Shown here: piece after piece, positions 55,685 through 63,974 of the stretch
How the letters are laid out: every line of letters starts with the position of its first letter
Numbering within the stretch: position 1 is the stretch's first letter
From: Oscillospiraceae bacterium Marseille-Q3528
GTDB taxonomy: Bacteria > Bacillota > Clostridia > Lachnospirales > Lachnospiraceae
Direction of reading: 5' to 3'
Assembly (NCBI GenBank): GCA_018223385.1
Contig: JAGTTR010000006.1
Coordinates: 89,336-153,335, forward strand
DNA length: 64,000 nucleotides
The notes under the pieces: generated by a model
Database searches by the model: none
Seen by the model: the letters and a program-made list of their open reading frames with translations, nothing else
What the model was told of the DNA's origin: nothing
Made by a program: the position numbers and the translations under genes

Positions 55685-55843
55685 CTATCATTCCTCTGTT
55701 TCTAATCGCTTCTTTATCTGTCACACGCTCCGTTACCACTTGCCCCGTCCACAACATCTCATCCTGTCCATGACTTATTCTTCCAGCCTTTCTGCTCCGA
55801 CACGTTTTATATCCTTTTTCGTGGACTTATATCCTCTTCTTTT

Positions 55844-55895
55844 TGTCAATTATATTTTACATTATCTTCTTTGTTGTGTCAAATATATTTTACAT
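55844..55895 (-). promoter_or_regulatory. Promoter with paired 19-bp repeats
   Basis: ATGTAAAATATANTTGACA occurs twice on the minus strand (55844-55862 and 55877-55895), one mismatch, spaced 33 bp, about three helical turns. The upstream TTGACA (55882-55877), 17 bases and TAAAAT (55859-55854) form a promoter for the XRE gene. Confidence 0.6.
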
Positions 55896-55948
55896 AACAA
55901 TACAAAGCACGTTCGCCACTCGCATCGTTTTTTGTCGAATGATTATAA

Positions 55949-55977
55949 TTGTGAAGTCAAATTCTATCTGTTATAGT
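55949..55977 (+). promoter_or_regulatory. Type I toxin promoter
   Basis: TTGTGA, 17 bases, TATAGT. The predicted start is near 55984, placing GGATGCTGCC at the 5' end. Confidence 0.6.
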
Positions 55978-56039
55978 CTTTCTATGGGATGCTGCCAATA
56001 ACGGTAGGCGGTTAGCCCTCTTCGGAGGGTATAAAAAAG

Positions 56040-56056
56040 CCCTCCAGAAAGGAGGG
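56040..56056 (+). promoter_or_regulatory. Hairpin hiding the toxin ribosome site
   Basis: CCCTCC pairs with GGAGGG around AGAAA, enclosing the Shine-Dalgarno sequence. Such a 5' stem is standard in type I toxin mRNAs. Confidence 0.7.
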
Positions 56057-56064
56057 TGATGTCA

Positions 56065-56148
56065 ATGGTTACATATTCAGATTTGATACAATTCTGTCTT
56101 CTAATCGTTGCGATTATAAGTCTTGTCTATAAGATTGCAAAAAAATAA
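56065..56148 (+). CDS. Holin-like type I toxin
   Basis: 27 residues: MVTYSDLIQFCLLIVAIISL then VYKIAKK. A short hydrophobic helix with a basic tail is the pattern of putative holin-like (Fst/TxpA-type) toxins, which damage the membrane. An ATG two codons earlier (56059) is too close to the ribosome site AAAGGAGG. It is flanked by its own promoter, a bidirectional terminator and a convergent antisense promoter. Confidence 0.82.
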   Translation: MVTYSDLIQFCLLIVAIISLVYKIAKK

Positions 56149-56225
56149 CCGCCCCAGCCCGAAAAACTAAGCGGTTATTTTTTTAGCATAAAGGGCTAAC
56201 CGTCTATCGACAGCATCTCTTTGTT
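56139..56225 (-). ncRNA. Antisense antitoxin RNA
   Basis: Predicted from a strong minus-strand promoter to the shared terminator, about 87 bases. It overlaps the last 46 bases or so of the toxin mRNA. Its 5' end (GATGCTGTCGATAGACGG) resembles the toxin mRNA 5' end because the DNA ends are inverted repeats. It should bind the toxin transcript and block translation or promote decay. Confidence 0.65.
56143..56184. terminator. Bidirectional terminator shared by toxin and antitoxin
   Basis: AAATAACCGC and its complement around an 18-base loop, with T-runs in both directions (56178-56184 plus; A-run 56139-56145 for minus). Confidence 0.85.
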
Positions 56226-56231
56226 ATATTC

Positions 56232-56260
56232 AGGATAGCAGTCCGCCTGTGAAATGTCAA
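56232..56260 (-). promoter_or_regulatory. Antitoxin RNA promoter
   Basis: Minus strand TTGACA, 17 bases, TATCCT, pointing at the toxin gene. Its perfect -35 box makes it appear stronger than the toxin promoter, as expected for an antitoxin in excess. Confidence 0.7.
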
Positions 56261-56335
56261 CTCGATTTTTTCGACAAAAGATATAACAAAAAACACCGCC
56301 CCCGACGGCTCTTCCGTCGAAAACAGTGCTTATAG

Positions 56336-56408
56336 TGCGCCTTCAGGGGCTCGAACCCTGGACACCCTGATTAAGAGTCAGGTGCTCTACCAACTGAGCT
56401 AAAAGCGC
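56336..56408 (-). tRNA. tRNA-Lys (CTT anticodon)
   Basis: A 73-base cloverleaf: acceptor GCGCTTT with AAGGCGC, D-arm TAGCTCAGTTGGTAGAGCA, anticodon loop CTCTTAA (CTT), T-arm GGTTCGAGCC. Discriminator A. The 3' CCA is not encoded (CTA follows). It lies just past the type I toxin locus. Confidence 0.95.
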
Positions 56409-56602
56409 TTATCGTTTGGTGCGTTCCTCAACGCAAGAATTATTATATAATAGCCTTTAGAAAAAAGCAAGCCTTTTTTTTTATTTTTTTAGTTTTGTTA
56501 ATTTTATATAAAAATCTGTCTATTCGTGTTCCTTCTTATCAACAAATACCCCAACACATGTTTCCCGAGAAGCCCGCATGGCAGATTCCCAGAACATAAA
56601 TA

Positions 56603-56633
56603 GTGCGCAGGAGATGCCACTTCTCCTGCGCAC
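56603..56633. terminator. Strong hairpin between tRNA-Lys and the TelA-like gene
   Basis: GTGCGCAGGAGA and its perfect 12-bp complement around a 7-base loop. An outer CCGCAT/ATGCGG and AGATTC/GAATCT stem extends it to about 56574-56654. No T-run follows either side. It may be a processing or repeat element. Confidence 0.5.
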
Positions 56634-56835
56634 ATCAGAATCTTATGCGGATTATCATTCCCCCACAGAACTATATAGACTACAACTACAACACCCGCAC
56701 AAGCACTCTGCCCATCTTGTGAAAAACAAATGTCTGCTAACGCAGCCGCTTATTTTTCCCTGCGTGCACTATTATATCACGAACCCGCGCTAACGCGCTC
56801 TATCGCCTGCTACACAGGCTGTTCGTTCATTAATG

Positions 56836-56886
56836 GCGTAAGAAAAGTAAATGCCGTCTTCGACGTCGCTTCCTTTTCTTTTACGC
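56836..56886. terminator. Hairpin after the TelA-like gene
   Basis: GCGTAAGAAAAG pairs with CTTTTCTTTTACGC, with a two-base bulge, around an inner GTC/GAC. It lies 37 bases past the minus-strand gene end and has no T-run, so termination is uncertain. Confidence 0.45.
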
Positions 56887-56922
56887 TCATTATATCATGC
56901 TCTGTCAATTTCTGTAAAGCTT

Positions 56923-58065
56923 CTACCCTCTCATTTCCAGAAGCTTGCCTTTGAGCTCGTTCTCCAGACGGTTGATCTCTGCCTCAGCCTCCTGGCGCTT
57001 CTGGTGTCCTTCCTGCTGGATCTTCATGACTTCATCCAGCGTGGAGATCAGGGACTCGTTGGTTGCTTTCAGCGTCTCCATATCCACAATGCCGCGCTCG
57101 GACTCTTTGGCAGTCTCGATGGTGGCCATTTTCAGCTTTTCTGCATTTTTCTTCAGCAGCTCGTTGGTCATATCGGTAACTTCCCGCTGGGCTTCTGCGG
57201 CCTGATTGGAATGTGCAACGCCCAGAGCCAGCACCATCTGGCTCTTCCACAGCGGAATGGTATTCACAACGGTGGACTGGATCTTCTCCACCATAAGGGT
57301 GTCGTTGTTCTGTACGAGACGGATCTGGGGTGCCGTCTGGATGGAGATCATCCGGGTCAGCTCCAGATCGTGGATCTTCTTTTCAAAACGCTCGCATTTG
57401 TTTTCCAGATCCTTGGCTGCCTGGGCATCCTCCGGCTGACCGCTGCGCTGTGCCTGCTCCCGCAGCTGGGGCAGCTCCTGTTCCCGCACCTGTGCCAGCT
57501 TTTTCTTTCCGGCCAGAATGTACATGGACAGCTCTTTGAAATATGCCAGGTTCTGATCGTACATCTTGTCCAGCATGGCCACATCCTTCATCAGCTGTAC
57601 CTGATGTCCTTCCAGAACGTCACAGATCTTATTGACATTAACCTCTGTCTTGTCGTATTTTGCCTTCATGGCAGTGATCTTGTTGGACTGCTTTTTGAAA
57701 AATCCCAGGAATCCCTTCTCTTCCTCGGCATCAAAGGATTTCAGCTCTGTTACCACACCGGAGAGCAGATCGCCCACCTCGCCAAGATCCTTGGTTCTCA
57801 CGTTTTTCAGCGCTGTCTCGGAAAAATCAGCCATCTTCTTCTGGGTTCCCACGCCATACTGTAAAATCGCATTGGAATTGTCCAGATCGATCTGTCCCAC
57901 AAAATTGTCCACCATCTGCCGTTCTTCATCGGACAGCAGGCTGTCATCCCATGCAGGCTCCTGTGCCTCGGCCACCGCTGTCTCCTCTACCACTGCAGGC
58001 ATCTCTTTTGTCTCCGCACCAAAGGTCAGGGTCGGCACTGTCATATCCTTTACATCAACATCCAT
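56923..58065 (-). CDS. TelA-like toxic anion resistance protein
   Basis: 380 residues, almost entirely helical and soluble. The family signature is LNLVRxxD-type central coiled coil, here LDNSNAILQYGVGTQKKMADFSETAL and IQTAPQIRLVQNNDTLMVEKIQSTVVNTIPLWKSQMVLALG, read in pieces. TelA proteins were found in tellurite resistance and now appear linked to envelope or phage stress. GAGGAT precedes the ATG. It lies 39 bases after the XpaC-like gene, its regular partner. Confidence 0.88.
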   Translation of the reverse strand: MDVDVKDMTVPTLTFGAETKEMPAVVEETAVAEAQEPAWDDSLLSDEERQMVDNFVGQIDLDNSNAILQYGVGTQKKMADFSETALKNVRTKDLGEVGDLLSGVVTELKSFDAEEEKGFLGFFKKQSNKITAMKAKYDKTEVNVNKICDVLEGHQVQLMKDVAMLDKMYDQNLAYFKELSMYILAGKKKLAQVREQELPQLREQAQRSGQPEDAQAAKDLENKCERFEKKIHDLELTRMISIQTAPQIRLVQNNDTLMVEKIQSTVVNTIPLWKSQMVLALGVAHSNQAAEAQREVTDMTNELLKKNAEKLKMATIETAKESERGIVDMETLKATNESLISTLDEVMKIQQEGHQKRQEAEAEINRLENELKGKLLEMRG

Positions 58066-58104
58066 GCTTTTATCCTCACTTTCTCTTTTTTCTAAATTTT
58101 ATTT

Positions 58105-59415
58105 CTAAAAATCTTTCCCCGTCAACCCTTCCTGGGCCAGCATCGTGTGCAGCACGGAAATGTCCGTGGAAACGTCCCAGGCCGTGTCCTTGAACAGGCC
58201 ATCCAGCAAATTTTCAAAAGCCACATTCAGCGTATCCAGGGAAGCCTCGATCTCCTTCTTGGAGTTCACGATGTTCTCGCCCTGTACTGGCTGCCGGTCC
58301 AGCTCCTCGTAGGCTCCCAGAAGCTTCACCGTGGTGGGCAGATAATATTCCATCAGTCTGCGGATATCTGACAGGTTCTCCGGGTGCTGGGCGATGCGCT
58401 CAAAAATCCGCTGCACGATCATTTCCATCCGGGAGATCTTTGCCGAAATCTCCACTCCCGGAATGGCATCATTGCTCTGCCGGATCCGGCGGACGTATGC
58501 CTCGCCTTCCTCAATGGCCGCCTGCACCTCCGGCGTCATGCCGCTCTCCTGGGCAGCCTTCTTCGCCGCTTCCTTCTGCTTCTCCAGATCCTTTGCCCGG
58601 TTTGCAGTCGCCTGGTATTCCCGGTAAACCTCGTTGGTCACCATGAGGCACATCTTCTTCTCGTCCAGATGTCCCTCCAGGAACCAGTTCTTATCAATCA
58701 TGTACTGCAGATCCTTCTGCACGTCTTTTACCTGTTTCCCGACAAAACGGGCCAGATCCTCCACATTGGCATAAGTCTTTCCAGCCAGTGCCTTTATGTA
58801 TTTGGGAAATCTCCGGGCACGCAGGTACTTCTTCGTTCCTTTGACGGCCACAAACAGCACAGCCGCAAACAGCGCCGCCATAATGAGCACCAGCACCACT
58901 GCCGCACCATCAAAAAGAACGATCGTCCCAATAAGAAAGATCAGCGTCCAGAACCCAAAGAACGCGACGCCGCACCAGCCCAGGATCATCATGACGATTC
59001 CCGCTGCCGCCTGATTGCTCACCGATGCAAACAGCTCTGAGCTTCTGCGCTGGCCGGTGCGCTCTGACGCGCGCCTGGAAGCCGCTGCCTGGGCACCTCT
59101 TCCCGACGCGGTTCTCGCATAGCCTTCCGTTCCGGTACCTGTCCCCTGACTGCCTGCGCCGGAAACACCCGATCCGCCATTCTGCCCGGCCTCCTTTTGT
59201 GTCCCGTTGGGCTGTCCTGCTGCTGCCTGATCGGCATACCGCGCCGCATCCGGCAAAATCCCGGCATCTTTCAGGCCTTCCTCTGCCGTCTTGATGGCGC
59301 CTGTAATGGCGCCGTTGATGGCCTGGTTCAGTTTATCAAAATCCTGGGTATCCACCGCATTCTGCACAATGTCCCGAATATCATTTCCCAGATTATACCA
59401 GTCATTTCTTGACAT
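58105..59415 (-). CDS. XpaC-like protein (5-bromo-4-chloroindolyl phosphate hydrolysis family)
   Basis: 436 residues. A helical N-terminus (NDIRDIVQNAVDTQDFDKLNQAINGAI) is followed by a Gly/Ala/Ser/Gln-rich linker, then two membrane helices (AAGIVMMILGWCGVAFFGFWTLIFLIGTIVLF; AAVVLVLIMAALFAAVLFVAVKG). The C-terminal helical domain (LQYMIDKNWFLEGHLDEKKMCLMVTNEVYREY ... YLPTTVKLLGAYEELDRQ) is the XpaC core. Pairs with TelA in many Firmicutes. The old enzymatic name is historical; the activity is not established. Confidence 0.85.
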   Translation of the reverse strand: MSRNDWYNLGNDIRDIVQNAVDTQDFDKLNQAINGAITGAIKTAEEGLKDAGILPDAARYADQAAAGQPNGTQKEAGQNGGSGVSGAGSQGTGTGTEGYARTASGRGAQAAASRRASERTGQRRSSELFASVSNQAAAGIVMMILGWCGVAFFGFWTLIFLIGTIVLFDGAAVVLVLIMAALFAAVLFVAVKGTKKYLRARRFPKYIKALAGKTYANVEDLARFVGKQVKDVQKDLQYMIDKNWFLEGHLDEKKMCLMVTNEVYREYQATANRAKDLEKQKEAAKKAAQESGMTPEVQAAIEEGEAYVRRIRQSNDAIPGVEISAKISRMEMIVQRIFERIAQHPENLSDIRRLMEYYLPTTVKLLGAYEELDRQPVQGENIVNSKKEIEASLDTLNVAFENLLDGLFKDTAWDVSTDISVLHTMLAQEGLTGKDF

Positions 59416-59555
59416 TTTACGCCTCCCAAAATCACGTCAAATCTGCTTCTACTGAAATTATAATAGATTCCCTTTTCAAAAGCAATGGGCTTTCTGACGT
59501 CAGGCAAAGAAAAGAAATGCCGGTGAGAAAGTTACCCTTCCGCACCGGCCTCTGC

Positions 59556-59870
59556 CTATTTCAGCTTTTCAAGAAGATCTTCCTTATCTGTTGCACCGAT
59601 CACCCGGTCAGTCAGCTGTCCGCCCTTGAAAATCAGGAAAGTCGGAATGCTCACCACCTTATATTTCTGGGCGATATCCATGGCCTGATCCACGTTCAGC
59701 TTGCACACCAGCACCTGTCCTTCGGTCTCCTCGGCGATCTCCTCCACAACCGGGGCCATCATCTTGCACGGGCCGCACCAGTCTGCATACATATCCACAA
59801 GCACCGGGATTTCAGACAACGTTACATTCTCATCAAAATCTGTACTGCTCAATACTTTTACCATATTCAT
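59556..59870 (-). CDS. trxA: Thioredoxin
   Basis: 104 residues. The WCGPCK redox motif is intact within VLVDMYADWCGPCKMMAPVVEEIA, and the cis-Pro VSIPTFLIFKGG follows. Length is standard. It starts at 59870 or, with better spacing after GGAGAG, at 59864 (MVKVLSS). A thioredoxin reductase-like gene lies at 62841-63773 and may serve it. A 41-codon Cys/Arg-rich frame lies between it and trmB. Confidence 0.95.
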   Translation of the reverse strand: MNMVKVLSSTDFDENVTLSEIPVLVDMYADWCGPCKMMAPVVEEIAEETEGQVLVCKLNVDQAMDIAQKYKVVSIPTFLIFKGGQLTDRVIGATDKEDLLEKLK

Positions 59871-59913
59871 CTCTCCTTCTCTTCTATGTGTATAGGTTAC
59901 AGGGAACTGTAAC

Positions 59914-60039
59914 TTATTTTCCGTTTAAAATATTCATTACCTCGTCCAGATGACGCCGCAGGCAGAGCAGCCGCTGATTCCAGCACTTTTCCCTGTGCAG
60001 CCACCATCGTCTGCGACAGCATCGGCATCGTTTTCCCAT
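59914..60039 (-). CDS. Cys/Arg-rich miniprotein candidate
   Basis: A 41-codon frame: MGKRCRCCRRRWWLHREKCW, then NQRLLCLRRHLDEVMNILNGK. GGGAG lies six bases before the ATG, and it fits between trmB and trxA in the same direction. Five cysteines and ten arginines suggest a metal- or nucleic-acid-binding peptide. It could be a chance frame. Confidence 0.4.
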   Translation of the reverse strand: MGKRCRCCRRRWWLHREKCWNQRLLCLRRHLDEVMNILNGK

Positions 60040-60058
60040 GAAACGCTCCCGTTTTTGT

Positions 60059-60703
60059 TTATTTTACTCGATAGGCAATGTATTTATGTATGGGATTGCC
60101 CAGTGCGGAAAACTTTGCCTCATATTCGGTCATTACATTTCCCTCATTCAGCACCGGATCCCGATGCAGGTCGTAGGTGCTGGCCGACAGCTTCCAGCCC
60201 GCTGCCTCCACTTCCTCCAGGGAAAAATCAAACAGAGGCCGGTTATCGGTCTTGAACTCCACCCGGCCCTCCGGCACAAGGATCTGGTCGTAACGCGCCA
60301 GGAACTGTCTGGACGTCAGACGCCGTCTGGCATGACGATCCTTCGGCCACGGATCAGAAAAATTCAGATAAATCCGTTCCACCTCGTCCGGCGCAAATAC
60401 CTCCGCGATCTCCTCCGCATCCATCCGGATAAACTTCAGGTTGTCCCGGGGATCCTCCTGCTGCTTCTCGATGGCCCGCAGCAGCACGCTGGAATATTTC
60501 TCAATGCCCACATAATTGATGTCCGGGTGCAGCGCTGCCAGCTCGCTTAAGAAACGTCCCTTTCCCATACCGATCTCTATATGAATGGGGTTTTCGTTTC
60601 CAAAGACCTCCCGCCAGGCGCCACGGCACTCTTTTGGCTCATGAATCACAAAGTCACTGGCTCCGATCACTTCTCTGGAGCCTCTGATATTTCTAAGACG
60701 CAT
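60059..60703 (-). CDS. trmB: tRNA (guanine-N7-)-methyltransferase
   Basis: A 214-residue SAM-dependent enzyme making m7G46 in tRNA. Motifs: IHIEIGMGKGRFLSELAALHPDINYVGIEKY (SAM site), IYLNFSDPWPKDRHARRRLTSRQFL (the family hallmark) and FKTDNRPLFDFSLEE. Length is typical. GGAGAAG precedes the ATG at 60703. A DnaA-box-rich gap lies directly upstream. Confidence 0.95.
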   Translation of the reverse strand: MRLRNIRGSREVIGASDFVIHEPKECRGAWREVFGNENPIHIEIGMGKGRFLSELAALHPDINYVGIEKYSSVLLRAIEKQQEDPRDNLKFIRMDAEEIAEVFAPDEVERIYLNFSDPWPKDRHARRRLTSRQFLARYDQILVPEGRVEFKTDNRPLFDFSLEEVEAAGWKLSASTYDLHRDPVLNEGNVMTEYEAKFSALGNPIHKYIAYRVK

Positions 60704-60806
60704 ATTCTTCTTCTCCTGCTATTTTAATGACAGTCTTATTGTACACGATTTCTCCCCGGTTGAAAAGCTTCTGTTTGCCCAATATTGTCTGAATATTCTA
60801 TAACCT

Positions 60807-61070
60807 TTTTCCACATTTTGCCGTTTACAAACTATTGAAAAGTCAATAGATTTTCGTATCTTTTCCCCCGGAATCGACATTTTATGATAATCTTACAAAA
60901 CATTCGTTCCTGATTTTCCCCAAGATCCCCACATTATCCACACGAATTTCTGTGGATAATGTGGATAACTTCGTGTATAACTCGGTTTTATCCCGTTTTC
61001 TGCGTTTGTCCATGTGGAAAACTAATCCCCACATTTTGGATAATTAAAAATCGTTTTTTATTGACATTTT
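60807..61070. other. DnaA-box cluster next to an AT-rich stretch
   Basis: Three perfect TTATCCACA boxes (60934-60942 plus; 60951-60959 and 60960-60968 minus) and near matches at 60807 (TTTTCCACA), 60972-60980 (CGTGTATAA) and 61013-61021 (TGTGGAAAA). An AT-rich run, 61036-61080, with TTTTTTATTGACATTTTATTTTTTG follows in pieces, like a DNA unwinding element. No dnaA, dnaN or gyrase gene is in the window. Confidence 0.75.
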
Positions 61071-61177
61071 ATTTTTTGTGCACTTTGCCCTTTCTCAAAA
61101 TCATTGCCGTGACAGGAGGCGCTTTCCCCATGCCGGATCCTGCATGATGTCCTGCAAACCACTTTTTTATATCATAC

Positions 61178-61234
61178 AAAAAAGAACGCCCGCTGACAAT
61201 GTCCTACCCAAATGACACTGCCCGCAGGCGTCCT
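61178..61234 (-). terminator. Terminator of the SH3-NlpC/P60 gene
   Basis: GGACGCC with GGGCGTTC and inner TGTC/GACA pairs, followed by six T's in the minus direction. It starts 15 bases past the gene stop. Confidence 0.8.
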
Positions 61235-61248
61235 TCTTTGTATAAGGA

Positions 61249-62709
61249 TTAGAATATTCTTCTGATTGCTACGATGGTTCGATAGTTGGCCGGTGAAGAA
61301 ATCTTGATACCGGTCTTCGGTGAGCTTGCATGGACGATGGTGTTGTTGCCCATGTAGATTGCCACATGTCCGCTGTAGCAGATGATATCTCCGGGCTGTG
61401 CCTCGGAAAGACTGCCAACTGCGTATCCGGCGCTTCTCTGCTGACCGGAGGTTCTCGGCAGGCTGATGCCGAAATGCTCATACACTCTCATGACAAAGCC
61501 GGAGCAGTCTGTACCGTTCGTCAGGCTGGTGCCGCCGTACACATACGGATTGCCCACAAACTGCTTCGCATAAGCGACCACGGCCTGTCCCTTGCTGCTG
61601 CCGGAAGAGGATGCGCTGATCTTCGCGTCACTCTTGGATGCTGCCTTGGATGCGGATTCCCGCTCTGCGGCTTCTCTTGCCAGTCTGGCTTCCTCTTCTG
61701 CCTTGGACTCTGCCTCTACAAACTCCAGATGACAGGATACGAAATCCGTGGAAACCCAGCCGTCGCCTTCCTCGATGGATACCTTCACCCAGCCGTCTGT
61801 CTCATCGGTGACGGTCAGTTCATCCTCGATGGGAACCAGTCCCAGGACCGGTGCCTCTGTGGAGGGCTCTTTTCTGACTTTCAGGGTGGTGGTCGTTACC
61901 ACGGCAACCTTACGGCCTACCTGTTTGGCAAGGGCTTCTCCCTCTGCTCCGGTTACCACGTATTCACACTTCACATAGCCGGAAACGCTGCCGGATGTGA
62001 TCTTGTACCAGCCGTCCTCTTCTCCTTCCACAGTCGCTGCGGAATTGTTATAAAGCTTACCGAGAACCTCTCCCTCTTCACTGGGGATGTCCCGGACATT
62101 CACGTAATTGCTTACCTGTGCGATGGCAATGTTGGCATATTCACTGTCTGTCTCCACAGGATCTGCCACGCTCTCCGCCTCTGCCAGTTCATTGCTGTTC
62201 AGATCTTCGGTCTGACCTTCCGTCTCTTCCTCGGAAACGGTTTCCTCACCGGTTGCTTCGGTATCTGCCGGTGTGCTCTCATCTGCAGGCGCCTCCGCCT
62301 CTGCTTCCACTGCCTGCTCCGGCTGTGCCTCAGGTGCTTCCTCCTGAGCTGGTGCTTCCTCCTGAACAGGTACTTCCTGCGCCGGTACTTCTGTCGCAGT
62401 GACATCTGCTGTGGATACCGCGCCTTCTTCCTTTAAAATATCTGCTGCCGCACCGGCACTTAACTTGGCGCCGAAGGTGACAGCGGTGCTCTCTGTGTTT
62501 TCCGGCGCTACCGTAGCGTCCTCCAGTGTTTTCTCAATCTCTTTGTCAATCTCATCCGACTTCACGGCATACGCCTGTGTCAGTTTCACAGACATGCCTG
62601 CGCCGAAAGAAGATGCCTTCCCTGCAGCCTGTGCATGAATCCCGGTATTTCCCACCAGCAATGCCCCCGCAAGGCAGCACGCCGCAGTTCTGACTACAAA
62701 TTTATTCAT
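61249..62709 (-). CDS. Secreted SH3-NlpC/P60 cell-wall hydrolase
   Basis: 486 residues. Signal peptide (TAACCLAGALLVGNTGIHAQAAG); an acidic Glu/Ala/Pro/Thr-rich linker of about 90 residues; two bacterial SH3 domains (YVNVRDIPSEEGEVLGKLY; TTLKVRKEPSTEAPVLGLV); a helical region; and the catalytic domain with Cys in TDCSGFVMRVYEHFGISLPR, His in GHVAIYMG and the third His in IVHASSP. It cuts peptide bonds in peptidoglycan, probably for growth or separation. GGAGGACC precedes the ATG at 62709. It has a consensus promoter. Confidence 0.94.
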   Translation of the reverse strand: MNKFVVRTAACCLAGALLVGNTGIHAQAAGKASSFGAGMSVKLTQAYAVKSDEIDKEIEKTLEDATVAPENTESTAVTFGAKLSAGAAADILKEEGAVSTADVTATEVPAQEVPVQEEAPAQEEAPEAQPEQAVEAEAEAPADESTPADTEATGEETVSEEETEGQTEDLNSNELAEAESVADPVETDSEYANIAIAQVSNYVNVRDIPSEEGEVLGKLYNNSAATVEGEEDGWYKITSGSVSGYVKCEYVVTGAEGEALAKQVGRKVAVVTTTTLKVRKEPSTEAPVLGLVPIEDELTVTDETDGWVKVSIEEGDGWVSTDFVSCHLEFVEAESKAEEEARLAREAAERESASKAASKSDAKISASSSGSSKGQAVVAYAKQFVGNPYVYGGTSLTNGTDCSGFVMRVYEHFGISLPRTSGQQRSAGYAVGSLSEAQPGDIICYSGHVAIYMGNNTIVHASSPKTGIKISSPANYRTIVAIRRIF

Positions 62710-62747
62710 CAGGTCCTCCAATAATCATTTCATTCTCGTTTCGCATT

Positions 62748-62764
62748 TGTTACGAAATTATTAA
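62748..62764 (+). promoter_or_regulatory. Possible WalR box
   Basis: TGTTAC, five bases, TATTAA: one mismatch to the TGTWAH-N5-TGTWAH pattern known for WalR. It lies just downstream of the start of transcription of a peptidoglycan hydrolase, a usual WalR target, so repression would be expected if it is real. Confidence 0.3.
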
Positions 62765-62777
62765 ATATGTTACACTG

Positions 62778-62806
62778 ATTATAACAATCTCGAGAATTAT
62801 TGTCAA
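62778..62806 (-). promoter_or_regulatory. Consensus promoter of the NlpC/P60 gene
   Basis: TTGACA, exactly 17 bases, TATAAT on the minus strand; a textbook vegetative promoter. The predicted leader is about 60 bases. Confidence 0.85.
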
Positions 62807-62840
62807 CTACTGGATGTATTTTCCAAAGGCCCTCGAACCT

Positions 62841-63773
62841 CTATATGTTGTAGCCCCGTTCATTGAGATAAGCTTCCACGCTGTGCACCGCATTGGCGCC
62901 GTCCGCTGCAGCCGTAATAATCTGCCGGAATGCTTTCGTGCGGATATCCCCTGCCGCAAACACCCCCGGCGCACTGGTCCGGCCGGTCTCGTCGGCCACG
63001 ATATAACCCTGCGCATCCAGCTCCACCAGTCCTTCATAAAGGGCACTGTTGGGGGTGATGCCGATGGCCGCAAACACGCCGTCCACCGGAAGCGTCCGTT
63101 CCGCTTCGGTGTGCACATCTTTTACGATGAGGCGCTGCGTCATTTCTTCTCCTTCGATGCGTACCGCCTGGCTGTCCCACACCATCTCCACATTGGGAAG
63201 CGCGAACAGCTTCTCCTGCAAACTGCCTGCCGCCCGCAGCTCATGTCTTCGATGCACCACGTACACCTTCTCACACATCCGGGCCAGGAAAATGGCATCC
63301 TCCACGGCCACATCGCCGCCGCCCACAACCGCTGTCGTCTTTCCCCGGAAAAACGCGCCGTCACAGGTGGCACAGTAGGATACGCCCCGCCCGGCAAATT
63401 TCTCTTCCCCGGGAATGCCCAGCTTCCGGTGTCCGGCGCCGGCTGCAATGATCATCGTCTTCGTCCGGTATGTCGCTTTCGCCGTTTCTACTATTATAAT
63501 AGAAGACTCTCTTCTCACCGCTTTTACCGCACCGATGACAAACACCGCTCCCAGCTGATCCGCGTGCTCCTTCATTTTCATCCCCAGGTCAAATCCGCCG
63601 ATCCCGGGCAGTCCCGGATAATTATCCACTTCGTAGGTGTTCAGTACCTGTCCGCCGCTCATATATTCTTTTTCCAGCACCAGGGATTCCAGACACGCCC
63701 GTCTGGCATAGATCGCCGCCGCCAGCCCCGCCGGGCCCGAACCAATGATGATTACGTCATATAAAGTTTCCAT
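62841..63773 (-). CDS. trxB: Thioredoxin reductase-like flavoprotein
   Basis: 310 residues. FAD-binding GSGPAGLAAAIYARRA, redox-active CATCDGAFF, NAD(P)H-binding VVGGGDVAVEDAIFLA and the C-terminal GVFAAGDIRTKAFRQIITAAADGANAVHS, read in pieces. The layout and length match low-molecular-weight thioredoxin reductase. NADPH versus ferredoxin or F420 preference cannot be told; the post-GGGDVA residues (HRRHELRA) favour NADPH. AGAAGGAG precedes the ATG at 63773. It presumably recharges trxA at 59556. Confidence 0.92.
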   Translation of the reverse strand: METLYDVIIIGSGPAGLAAAIYARRACLESLVLEKEYMSGGQVLNTYEVDNYPGLPGIGGFDLGMKMKEHADQLGAVFVIGAVKAVRRESSIIIVETAKATYRTKTMIIAAGAGHRKLGIPGEEKFAGRGVSYCATCDGAFFRGKTTAVVGGGDVAVEDAIFLARMCEKVYVVHRRHELRAAGSLQEKLFALPNVEMVWDSQAVRIEGEEMTQRLIVKDVHTEAERTLPVDGVFAAIGITPNSALYEGLVELDAQGYIVADETGRTSAPGVFAAGDIRTKAFRQIITAAADGANAVHSVEAYLNERGYNI

Positions 63774-63974
63774 CCGTATTCTCCTTCTTCCTTGTTATTA
63801 CAGTTCGAATTTCCACTTGCAATATACACTTCCATGTACACCACATTTTTGCAGTTTCTTTTTCCAGCATAAAATATTCCCTTTCCAACTGTATTTTCAT
63901 TATACCCGGATTTTTCCCAAAATTCATCTTTAAAAATATCGTTCCCATATTTTGATTCATAACAGAAAAAAATA

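Noticed and set aside
60807..61070. Calling the DnaA-box cluster the chromosomal origin
   Set aside because: No dnaA, dnaN, gyrase or rpmH gene nearby and no view of genome-wide skew, so only a candidate is reported.
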